Assembly (NCBI RefSeq): GCF_020099275.1
Contig: NZ_CP083646.1
Span: forward strand, 930,001 to 994,000
Direction: 5' to 3'
Source of the DNA: Corynebacterium falsenii
GTDB lineage: Bacteria > Actinomycetota > Actinomycetes > Mycobacteriales > Mycobacteriaceae
DNA: 64,000 nucleotides
The notes under the pieces were generated by a model. It saw only the letters and a list, made by a program, of their open reading frames with translations, ran no database searches and was not told the DNA's origin. Position 1 is the first letter of the stretch. Every line of letters begins with the position of its first letter. The translations under genes were made by a program, and so were the position numbers. Below, piece after piece: positions 57,872 through 64,000 of the stretch.

Positions 57872-59185
57872 TCACGAGGGGATGACGTTGTGCTCCGGGC
57901 CGACGGGGAAGCCCGTGATGTTGCGGGCTCCGTCCTCGGTGACAACGAGGATGTCGTGTTCGCGATAGCCACCCGCGCCGGGCTGGCCATCGGGCACCGC
58001 GATCATCGGTTCCATCGAGACCACCATGTTGGGCTCCAACACCGTGTCGATATCTTCCCGTAGCTCCAGCCCACCTTCGCGCCCGTAGTAGTGCGACAAC
58101 ACACCGAAGGAGTGGCCGTAGCCGAATGTGCGCAAGCCCAACATTCCATGCTTGGCGTAGATGAGGTTGAGCTCCTTGGCGATATCACCGCACACCGCGC
58201 CGGGGCGGATGAGCTCGAGGCCGCGGTAGTAGACCTCCATGTTGACGTCCCAGTACCGGCGCGTGTCGTCGTCGACAGTTCCGTAGAACATGGTGCGCTC
58301 CAGGGCGGTGTAGTAACCGCTGATCATGGGGAAACAGTTGAGGCTGAGGATATCGCCGTCCTGAACCATCCGGGTGGTGGGCCAGTTGTGCGCACCGTCG
58401 GTGTTGATGCCGGATTGGAACCACACCCAGGTGTCGCGGATCTCGCTGTCTGGGTAGCGGCGAGCGATTTCCTCCACCATGGCGTCAGTGCCGATGCGGG
58501 CTAGTTCGTATTCAGCCCTGGGGCGTTCCTCCAACGCGGCACGGATCGCCTCACCGCCGATGTCCGCAACGTTGGCACCGTCGGTAATCACAGCTATTTC
58601 CTCATCGGATTTCACCATGCGAAGCGTCATCGCGGCCGGGGCAATATCCACGAACTCGACCGAAGGGCCGATCGTGGTGGTGATCGCGCTGTAAAGGTGG
58701 GCGGATAGTCCATCGAACTCAAGGCCCACCCGGCGGGGAGTCACGCGCTGACGAATCGCGGTGTTAATCGCGTGTGGGTAGTTGTTGCGGCCCCAGTCGG
58801 TGTAGATCAGGTTATCGCCCACGGAACGCCGCCACGGCATGCCCGCATCAATGCCGGCGCTGATCGTGCAGCAATCCTCTGGCGTGACGACCATGGCGTA
58901 GAACCGACCGAAGTGGGTGTAGAGGAAATCTGAGTAGTACTTAATGTTGTGTGGGGAGGTCAGCACCACGGCGTCGAGACCACGAGATTCCATGACGTCG
59001 CGCAAAGCGTTGAGCCTGCGCGCCATCTCGTCCTTGCTAAACGTCAGGGGCTGCTTCGACCCGTTGTAAAACGTGCGCAGGCGCTCGTTGAGGAAGTCCG
59101 TGGAATCGATGCGAGGGTCGATGCCGGTGGAGGTGAAAGAAGAAGGGGCAGAAGCCGGTGCGGGGGCAGTGCGAGTCGGTGACAT
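57872..59185 (-). CDS. Creatinase (creatine amidinohydrolase)
   Basis: Hydrolyses creatine to sarcosine and urea (EC 3.5.3.3). It is 437 aa with the M24 pita-bread fold, about 35 residues longer at the N-terminus than Pseudomonas creatinase. Its resemblance to that enzyme is strong and goes beyond the fold: TSPHNIKYYSDFLYTHFGRFYAMVVT, WRRSVGDNLIYTDWGRNNY, DTWVWFQSGINTDGAHNW with the catalytic His at 266 (His232 in Pseudomonas), ILSLNCFPMISGYYTALERT, and FGYGHSFGVLSHYYGREGGLELREDIDTVLEP. The metal ligands of M24 aminopeptidases are not conserved as such, as expected for creatinase. The gene begins 6 nt after the MFS gene, and a sarcosine oxidase gene lies divergently. Confidence in the activity is high. 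Confidence 0.92.
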   Translation of the reverse strand: MSPTRTAPAPASAPSSFTSTGIDPRIDSTDFLNERLRTFYNGSKQPLTFSKDEMARRLNALRDVMESRGLDAVVLTSPHNIKYYSDFLYTHFGRFYAMVVTPEDCCTISAGIDAGMPWRRSVGDNLIYTDWGRNNYPHAINTAIRQRVTPRRVGLEFDGLSAHLYSAITTTIGPSVEFVDIAPAAMTLRMVKSDEEIAVITDGANVADIGGEAIRAALEERPRAEYELARIGTDAMVEEIARRYPDSEIRDTWVWFQSGINTDGAHNWPTTRMVQDGDILSLNCFPMISGYYTALERTMFYGTVDDDTRRYWDVNMEVYYRGLELIRPGAVCGDIAKELNLIYAKHGMLGLRTFGYGHSFGVLSHYYGREGGLELREDIDTVLEPNMVVSMEPMIAVPDGQPGAGGYREHDILVVTEDGARNITGFPVGPEHNVIPS

Positions 59186-59191
59186 GAGGGT

Positions 59192-60637
59192 TTAGCCTTT
59201 CTTGAGCTCGTGGTTGTTTGTTTCTTGTGCTTTGAGCACGGCAAGGAAGGTGATGACTGCTGCGGCCATGAGGTAGAAACCAGGGGCGAGCACGGAGTCG
59301 GTCCAGCCGATGAGCAGCGTCGACACCATGGCTGCGGTGCCGCCGAAGATGGCGTTGGCTGTGTTGAACGTCAGCGCGAAACCGCTGAGGCGAACCTTCG
59401 TGCTGAATTGTTCGGACAGGAAGGAGGGCAGCACGCCGTCGTTAAGAGCGAGCACCATGCCCATGCCGATTTGGATGACGATGACCAAGAACAATCCAGC
59501 ACCGTCGAGCAGCATGAAGGCGGGAACGATCGCGACGACGAAGGCAATGGATGCGACGAGCATGATCTTGCGGCGCCCCACGCGGTCGGACAACCAGCCG
59601 GTGAACAGCACGCTGAAGATGTACGCGAAGAGTGTGACGGATGCGGCGATGAAGGAATCCGTCTTGTTCTGCCCCAGCTCTTCACTGAGGTAGGTGGGTA
59701 GATAGGACAGGATCACGTAGAAGCCGATGGCGTTGAGCAAGCACGCTGCGAACGCGATGGCTAGGGCCTTCGGCTCCTTCCACACCATCTTTAACGGAGC
59801 GGCGGGGGTTTTCTCCAGCGCCTCCTGCTCGGCCTTGACCTCTTCGAACTCTTCAGTTTCCGCCATCCGGCGCCGAATCCACAGGCCCACGAGTCCTAGG
59901 GGAGCAGCGAGGAAGAAGGGGATGCGCCAGCCCCAGGCATGCAGGTTGGCGTCGGACAACGTACCCGTCAACACAGCGGCCAAGAGTGAGCCCAGTAGCA
60001 GGCCGGTGGCGGTGGAGGCCGGAACCACGGCTGCCATGAGGCCGCGGCGACCGCGCGGAGCCATCTCCGTCAACATGGTGCCAGCGCCGGCGTACTCGCC
60101 CGCAGCGGAGAATCCTTGGACAAGGCGGAGAAGGAGAAGCAGCAGGGGCGCGGCCAACCCGATCTGGGCATATCCCGGCAGAAACGCGATGCAGGCCGTG
60201 GCCCCAGACATGAGGAGGATAGACCAGGAAAGAGTGGTCTTGCGCCCGAGGCGGTCGCCGATGTGGCCCCAGAAAAGCGCACCTATCGGGCGGATGAGAA
60301 AGCTCAAGGCAAACAATCCGAAGGTGAGAACGAGCGCCGCGTGGGGGTCGGAGTCGGGGAAGAACACCGCGGAAATAACCACGGCGAAATACCCGTACAT
60401 GGCGTAATCGAACCACTCGATGAAATTGCCAATAAAGCTAGAGGATATTGAGCGACGCAGATCCATGGGGGAGCCTTTCGAGGAATCCGAGGAAGGAGAA
60501 GTGAATGGAGCGGCGGGAGGAACGAGGATATCGCGGGGCCCAGCATGTGGACCATCAACACCTGTTCTGCCCACAGCGCCAGCACCTGCCAGCGTATTGG
60601 ACGCAGGCACAGCCGGTGGGGAAAATGGAACCTTCAC
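59192..60637 (-). CDS. MFS transporter of the metabolite:H+ symporter family, probable creatine importer
   Basis: A 481-aa permease from the GTG at 60637, which has AAGGAG 9 nt upstream. An internal ATG at 60466 (MDLRRSISSSFIGNFIEWFDYAMYG) also has GAAAGG upstream and gives the conventional 424-aa protein, so the first 57 Pro/Ala-rich residues may be an optional cytoplasmic tail. Family hallmarks are NFIEWFDYAMYGYFA in TM1, GHIGDRLGRKTTL after TM2 and RLVQGFSAAGEYAGAGTML. Relatives carry proline, betaine, shikimate or citrate. The operon with creatinase suggests creatine, creatinine or sarcosine as substrate; this is inference. Confidence 0.85.
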   Translation of the reverse strand: MKVPFSPPAVPASNTLAGAGAVGRTGVDGPHAGPRDILVPPAAPFTSPSSDSSKGSPMDLRRSISSSFIGNFIEWFDYAMYGYFAVVISAVFFPDSDPHAALVLTFGLFALSFLIRPIGALFWGHIGDRLGRKTTLSWSILLMSGATACIAFLPGYAQIGLAAPLLLLLLRLVQGFSAAGEYAGAGTMLTEMAPRGRRGLMAAVVPASTATGLLLGSLLAAVLTGTLSDANLHAWGWRIPFFLAAPLGLVGLWIRRRMAETEEFEEVKAEQEALEKTPAAPLKMVWKEPKALAIAFAACLLNAIGFYVILSYLPTYLSEELGQNKTDSFIAASVTLFAYIFSVLFTGWLSDRVGRRKIMLVASIAFVVAIVPAFMLLDGAGLFLVIVIQIGMGMVLALNDGVLPSFLSEQFSTKVRLSGFALTFNTANAIFGGTAAMVSTLLIGWTDSVLAPGFYLMAAAVITFLAVLKAQETNNHELKKG

Positions 60638-60850
60638 GAAAATCCACTCCTTTCACAACACATCGAAAGCGCCTCTACCGAGGCCGTATCACGGCGGGAA
60701 ATCCTGCTCTGATCTGCGGCGATAAGTTCACCGTTGGGTGAAAACTTATGCAGTGCAGGGTCGAGCAAAGCAACCGTTAGTTGAACTTTAAAAATGCTTG
60801 GTTTCCCCGATATTTCCGGATAGTGACCTTTGAGTTTCAGTAATCGACCC

Positions 60851-60860
60851 GTGTTAACAC
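60851..60860. promoter_or_regulatory. Palindrome GTGTTAACAC in the creatine-locus promoter region
   Basis: A perfect 10-bp palindrome 61 nt upstream of the sarcosine oxidase ATG and about 215 nt upstream of the MFS start. Candidate operator with unknown regulator. Confidence 0.45.
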
Positions 60861-60874
60861 TGCGTTGTAAGCGG

Positions 60875-60890
60875 TGGGAATCTATTCCCA
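60875..60890. promoter_or_regulatory. Palindrome TGGGAATCTATTCCCA upstream of the sarcosine oxidase gene
   Basis: A perfect 7+2+7 palindrome 31 nt before the ATG, positioned where it would cover the transcription start of the sarcosine oxidase gene. Confidence 0.5.
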
Positions 60891-60920
60891 TTCGGGCGAA
60901 TGTGAAAGAAAATATTGCGC

Positions 60921-62219
60921 ATGAACAATGCACTCACCGAACAGAATTCGCACACTAGTGAAGGCCTTGATGCTGATGTTGATGCCGATGTTATTGTTGT
61001 TGGCCTCGGGTCCATGGGGTCAGCAGCAGCCGACCGGCTCAGCGAACGAGGCGCCCGTGTGCTCGGCTTCGAACAGTTCCACCGCGGTCACGATAACGGC
61101 TCCCACCACGGCGGCTCCCGGCTCATTCGCATGAGCTACTTCGAGCATCCGGATTACGTGCCACTTCTCGCCCGGGCGTTCGAGCTCTGGGATGAGCTGC
61201 AGGCTGACGCGGACGACCGTGGGTGGGATCAGCTGGTGCATTACACAGGTGGTCTGTACGCGGGACCTCCGGGCTGCATCACTGTGGAAGGATCCCGCAT
61301 GTCGGCTGAGGAGCATGGGTTGGATCACGAGATGTTGACCGCTGAGGAGATTCGTCGCCGTTTTCCCCACTTCGCCGTGGAGGACGACGAAGTGGGGGTG
61401 TTTGAAAAACGCGCCGGGTTCGTGCGTCCGGAAATGACCGTGGCCCTTCAGCTCGCCCGGGCAGAGGAGCGCGGAGCGGATCTGCGACACAATCACAAGG
61501 TTCTCGGTATCGAACCAACGGACCATGGTGTCGCGGTGACGGTTGTTAACACTGCCGATCAAAGCGATGGCAAGGACGACCCAACCCCGGAAGTCGTCAC
61601 CGCCAGGAAGGTCGTTGTGTGCCCGGGCGCCTGGGCGCCGGGACTGTTCGAGGAAACGGGCATTCCCCAGTTTGCTGAGCGGCAGGTGATGCACTGGTTT
61701 TCCCCGGGGGAGGAGTTCGCCGCCTACGAATCTGGCCCGGTGTATATCCACGAACGCGCCGATGAGCTGCAGATTTACGGTTTCCCAGCATCCGATGGGG
61801 AAGATGCCGGGTCGAAGGTGGCTTTCTTCCGCAACGGCCGCCCGGTTGACCCAGATCAGCTCGATCGTGCTGTCACAGACGAGGAGATTGCGGAGATGCG
61901 AGAGCGCCTTCTCACCTTCGTGCCTGCGCTCGGCCGCGGTGAGCATCGCGCCAGTCGCGCGTGCATGTACACCACCACCCCTGATACTCACTTTGTGATC
62001 GGTCGCCATCCCGGTTGGGATAGCCCGGATATCGTCATCGCCTGCGGTTTCTCCGGCCATGGTTTCAAATTCGTGCCGGCGGTGGGCGAGGTGTTGGCCG
62101 ATCTTATTCTCGACGCCACCACCCGGCACAGCATCGATTTGTTTGACCCGATGCGCTTTACAGAGGTGCGGGCTGCGGCGTCGAAAGGAGGCAACACCCT
62201 GGTAGGGGAAAACGCCTAG
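60921..62219 (+). CDS. Monomeric sarcosine oxidase-type FAD enzyme
   Basis: Predicted to oxidise sarcosine to glycine, formaldehyde and H2O2. It is 432 aa from the ATG at 60921; a TTG at 60915 is the alternative start. The dinucleotide-binding motif is VVGLGSMGSAAADRL (GLGSMG at 28-33). FEQFHRGHDNGSHHGGSRLIRMSYFEHPDYVPL matches the monomeric sarcosine oxidase active-site segment. Cys348 in ASRACMYTTTPDTHFVIGRHPG corresponds to the cysteine that binds FAD covalently, and CGFSGHGFKFVPAVGEVLADL closes the fold. N-methyltryptophan oxidase is a related option, but the divergent creatinase gene makes sarcosine the natural substrate. Confidence 0.9.
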   Translation: MNNALTEQNSHTSEGLDADVDADVIVVGLGSMGSAAADRLSERGARVLGFEQFHRGHDNGSHHGGSRLIRMSYFEHPDYVPLLARAFELWDELQADADDRGWDQLVHYTGGLYAGPPGCITVEGSRMSAEEHGLDHEMLTAEEIRRRFPHFAVEDDEVGVFEKRAGFVRPEMTVALQLARAEERGADLRHNHKVLGIEPTDHGVAVTVVNTADQSDGKDDPTPEVVTARKVVVCPGAWAPGLFEETGIPQFAERQVMHWFSPGEEFAAYESGPVYIHERADELQIYGFPASDGEDAGSKVAFFRNGRPVDPDQLDRAVTDEEIAEMRERLLTFVPALGRGEHRASRACMYTTTPDTHFVIGRHPGWDSPDIVIACGFSGHGFKFVPAVGEVLADLILDATTRHSIDLFDPMRFTEVRAAASKGGNTLVGENA

Positions 62220-62237
62220 CCACCTGATCGCGGCAAT

Positions 62238-62243
62238 TAGACT
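62238..62243 (+). promoter_or_regulatory. TAGACT -10 box of the hydrolase-like gene
   Basis: TAGACT ends 7 nt before the ATG at 62251, the same spacing as at the pabC-like gene. It shows that the gene is probably transcribed independently of the sarcosine oxidase gene. Confidence 0.55.
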
Positions 62244-62250
62244 AGTGCCC

Positions 62251-63243
62251 ATGAGCGACAACACCCCCGCAGATTCCGCCGCATCAGACGGCTCCATCCC
62301 CAACTCCGACATTGTGAGCCTGCCCGGTAGCCACAAGGATGTGCAGGAAGGCGTGACCCCGCTGACCGAACCGGAGCAGTTGGTGCAGCTCAACAATTTC
62401 TTCGAGGACAACTACCCCGAGATCTTCCGGTCGCTGACAACCGATGAGGGCGCCGAGTACCGTGATCGGGGCGAGGCCGTGCCGGCCGCGCTGGTGGATG
62501 ATACCGAGCGGATGTGGGCCCGCGTGCCGGATCTGCTGAGCCACAGCAGCCTGCTGGTGCTGGGTGCGGGGTTGGATCACCAGATGCCGCATGTCGCGTC
62601 CCTGCGCAGTGGTCCGGAGGCGGAAGCGTTTGATGCGGAAGCCGCGCTGCCGGAGGGGATCAGTGCGACGGTGCTGAAACCCTTGCACCCGAATGGCGCG
62701 TGGGCGATCAGCTGCCACGGCGGGCCGGGGTGGTTCGGCGATGGTGCCAGCCACGACCAGTTCTGGCTGCCCCTGTTCGCGGCGATCGCGGAGGAATCGG
62801 GTGTCACGATTGTGGATCTGACCTACCCGCTTCCCGGTTATGGCTCGTGGGAGGCCACGCAGGAGGCCGTGGCTGAGGCTTTCGATGCGGTGCGGGAGAA
62901 CGCCCCAGAGGGAGCGTCCGTGGGAACGGTGACGTTTGGCAGCGGTTTCCTCGCCACAGCGGGCGTGCGGCACCCTGATTTTGTGGTGGCCATGACCCCG
63001 CGCATCACCGAGGACCTGCAGGTGGATACCGGCGCGGCTCCCGTGCTCGTGAGCTTGGCTGCCCGCGATAGCCGCGGCACGTCAGAGGAGCAGGTGCGCG
63101 CGTTCTTTGACCGTGCGGGGCGCCCCGTGGACTACCGCACCTACGAGGCCGAACACATTATCGCGGCCCCTGCCGTCTGGCGCCGCCGCGTGGCCGATAT
63201 CGCCCAGTGGCTCGCCGACACCGCGGGGGATCAGCATGGATAG
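62251..63243 (+). CDS. Alpha/beta-hydrolase-like protein
   Basis: A 330-aa protein I cannot name. Residues 1-35 look disordered. The central part suggests an alpha/beta-hydrolase fold: an oxyanion-type loop in AISCHGGPGWFGDGASHDQFWLPLF, then GVTIVDLTYPLPGYGSWEATQEAVAEAFDAVRENAPEGASVGTVTFGSGFLATAG, PVLVSLAARDSRGTSEEQVRAFFDRAG and a late His in YEAEHIIAAP. The nucleophile elbow reads TFGSGFL, not a regular GxSxG, so activity is uncertain. It overlaps the NRAMP-like gene by 8 nt, implying coupled expression. Confidence 0.6.
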   Translation: MSDNTPADSAASDGSIPNSDIVSLPGSHKDVQEGVTPLTEPEQLVQLNNFFEDNYPEIFRSLTTDEGAEYRDRGEAVPAALVDDTERMWARVPDLLSHSSLLVLGAGLDHQMPHVASLRSGPEAEAFDAEAALPEGISATVLKPLHPNGAWAISCHGGPGWFGDGASHDQFWLPLFAAIAEESGVTIVDLTYPLPGYGSWEATQEAVAEAFDAVRENAPEGASVGTVTFGSGFLATAGVRHPDFVVAMTPRITEDLQVDTGAAPVLVSLAARDSRGTSEEQVRAFFDRAGRPVDYRTYEAEHIIAAPAVWRRRVADIAQWLADTAGDQHG

Positions 63244-64000
63244 CAGCGCGGTCAGCCGCCCCACGAGCTTCGCCGCCTCCCTGGGCGCCATGTTCCTCAT
63301 GGCCACCAGCGCGATCGGCCCGGGGTTCATCACCCAAACCACCGTGTTCACCGTGCAGATGGGCGCGGCGTTCGCCTTCGCCATCCTGGTCTCGATCCTG
63401 GTGGACATCGCCATTCAGCTCAACGTCTGGCGCGTCCTGGGTGTCTCCGGCCTCCGCGCCAACGAACTCGGCAACCGAATCCTCCCCGGCCTGGGCTGGG
63501 CGATGGCCGTGGTGGTGTTCGTTGGCGGATTGGTGTTCAACATCGGCAACATCGGTGGCACGGGGCTTGGCCTTAACGCCATGGTTGGTCTCGACGCCAA
63601 AATCGGCGGTGCCATCAGTGCCGCCGTGGCGATCCTCGTGTTCCTGTCCAAGAAGGCGGGCATGGCGCTGGACCGTATCGTGGTGGGCCTGGGTGCCATC
63701 ATGATCCTGCTGATGATCTACGTGGCGGTCTCCTCGGCACCGCCGGTCGGCGAGGCGCTGAAGAACACGGTTGCCCCAGAGAACGTCGATCTGCTGGTCA
63801 TCACCACGCTGATCGGTGGCACCGTGGGCGGCTACATCACTTTCGCGGGTGCGCACCGCATTATCGACTCGGGGCTGACGGGTGCACGGAACGTCGGGGC
63901 GATCACGCAGGTGTCCGTGTTGGGCATCATCGTCACCGGCATCATGCGGGCGCTGCTATTCCTCGCCATTCTGGGCGTGGTGGCTAGTGGTGTGGCGCTG
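63236..64000 (+). CDS. NRAMP-like membrane transporter (partial, runs off the window)
   Basis: The first 255 codons of a membrane protein, open to the window edge. At least six hydrophobic spans are visible, starting FAASLGAMFLMATSAIGPGFITQTTVFTVQMGAAFAFAILVSILVDIAIQLNVW. It resembles the NRAMP-related group that includes B. subtilis YcsG, but the metal-binding DPGN of true NRAMP proteins is replaced by GPGFITQTT in TM1. A metal substrate is therefore doubtful. Its ATG lies inside the end of the hydrolase-like gene. Confidence 0.7.
   Translation, partial: MDSSAVSRPTSFAASLGAMFLMATSAIGPGFITQTTVFTVQMGAAFAFAILVSILVDIAIQLNVWRVLGVSGLRANELGNRILPGLGWAMAVVVFVGGLVFNIGNIGGTGLGLNAMVGLDAKIGGAISAAVAILVFLSKKAGMALDRIVVGLGAIMILLMIYVAVSSAPPVGEALKNTVAPENVDLLVITTLIGGTVGGYITFAGAHRIIDSGLTGARNVGAITQVSVLGIIVTGIMRALLFLAILGVVASGVAL

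Overview
The window is high-GC actinobacterial DNA that fits the genus Corynebacterium. The evidence is a RamA-type LuxR regulator next to murA, the block glnR-like / mshD / pstSCAB / gluconokinase / phoU / dus / CoA-transferase that I recall from corynebacteria, mycothiol acetyltransferase, an Asp-type MurA, many apparently leaderless genes with TAGACT-like -10 boxes, and a 16S-23S spacer without tRNAs. I do not assign a species.

Layout. 1-5.9 kb: an oligopeptide/dipeptide ABC importer on the minus strand (oppA, oppB, oppC and a double-ATPase oppDF). 6.1-18.5 kb: purine biosynthesis (purC, purS-purQ-purL, purF, purM) interspersed with an oligopeptidase B, a polysaccharide-deacetylase-like protein, a double-hotdog thioesterase, a small sterol-carrier-like protein and a DUF3073 protein. 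18.7-22.8 kb: ygfZ, divergent from a pabC-type aminotransferase IV, then a nitrobindin-like protein and an LmeA/DUF2993-like envelope protein. 23-32.3 kb: orphan GlnR-like regulator, mshD, the phosphate importer pstSCAB preceded by 11-bp PHO-box-like repeats, a gluconokinase-like kinase, phoU and dus. 32.5-38.5 kb: succinyl-CoA:acetate CoA-transferase, tRNA-Lys, -Glu, -Asp, -Asp and -Phe, a DUF222/HNH protein and a small GNAT protein. 38.5-46.2 kb: cysE and cysK (with a near-consensus McbR box), a secreted lipase, an EchA8-like enoyl-CoA hydratase, a DUF2505 protein, ramA and murA. 46.2-52.3 kb: a complete 16S-23S-5S rRNA operon. 52.8-57.8 kb: an NCS2 purine permease and, divergently, an ABC ATPase with an FtsX/MacB-type permease broken by a frameshift. 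57.9-62.2 kb: a compact creatine-degradation locus (creatinase, MFS transporter, divergent monomeric sarcosine oxidase). 62.2-64 kb: an alpha/beta-hydrolase-like protein overlapping an NRAMP-like transporter cut by the window edge.

The most notable system is the creatine locus. The predicted flow is import of creatine (or a related compound) by the MFS protein, creatinase cleavage to sarcosine and urea, and sarcosine oxidase conversion to glycine, formaldehyde and H2O2. Two perfect palindromes lie in the promoter region between the divergent units. Regulation is readable elsewhere too: PHO boxes at pstS, a McbR-like box at cysK, G-tracts of the RamA type upstream of ramA and of the CoA-transferase, a 21-bp palindrome between the NCS2 and ABC genes, and at least seven genes whose -10 box lies 6-8 nt from the start codon.

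Short tandem repeats (periods 9-24 bp) of unrelated sequence sit just after many stop codons and may be a general feature of this genome. I saw no insertion sequence, prophage, integrase or CRISPR array.
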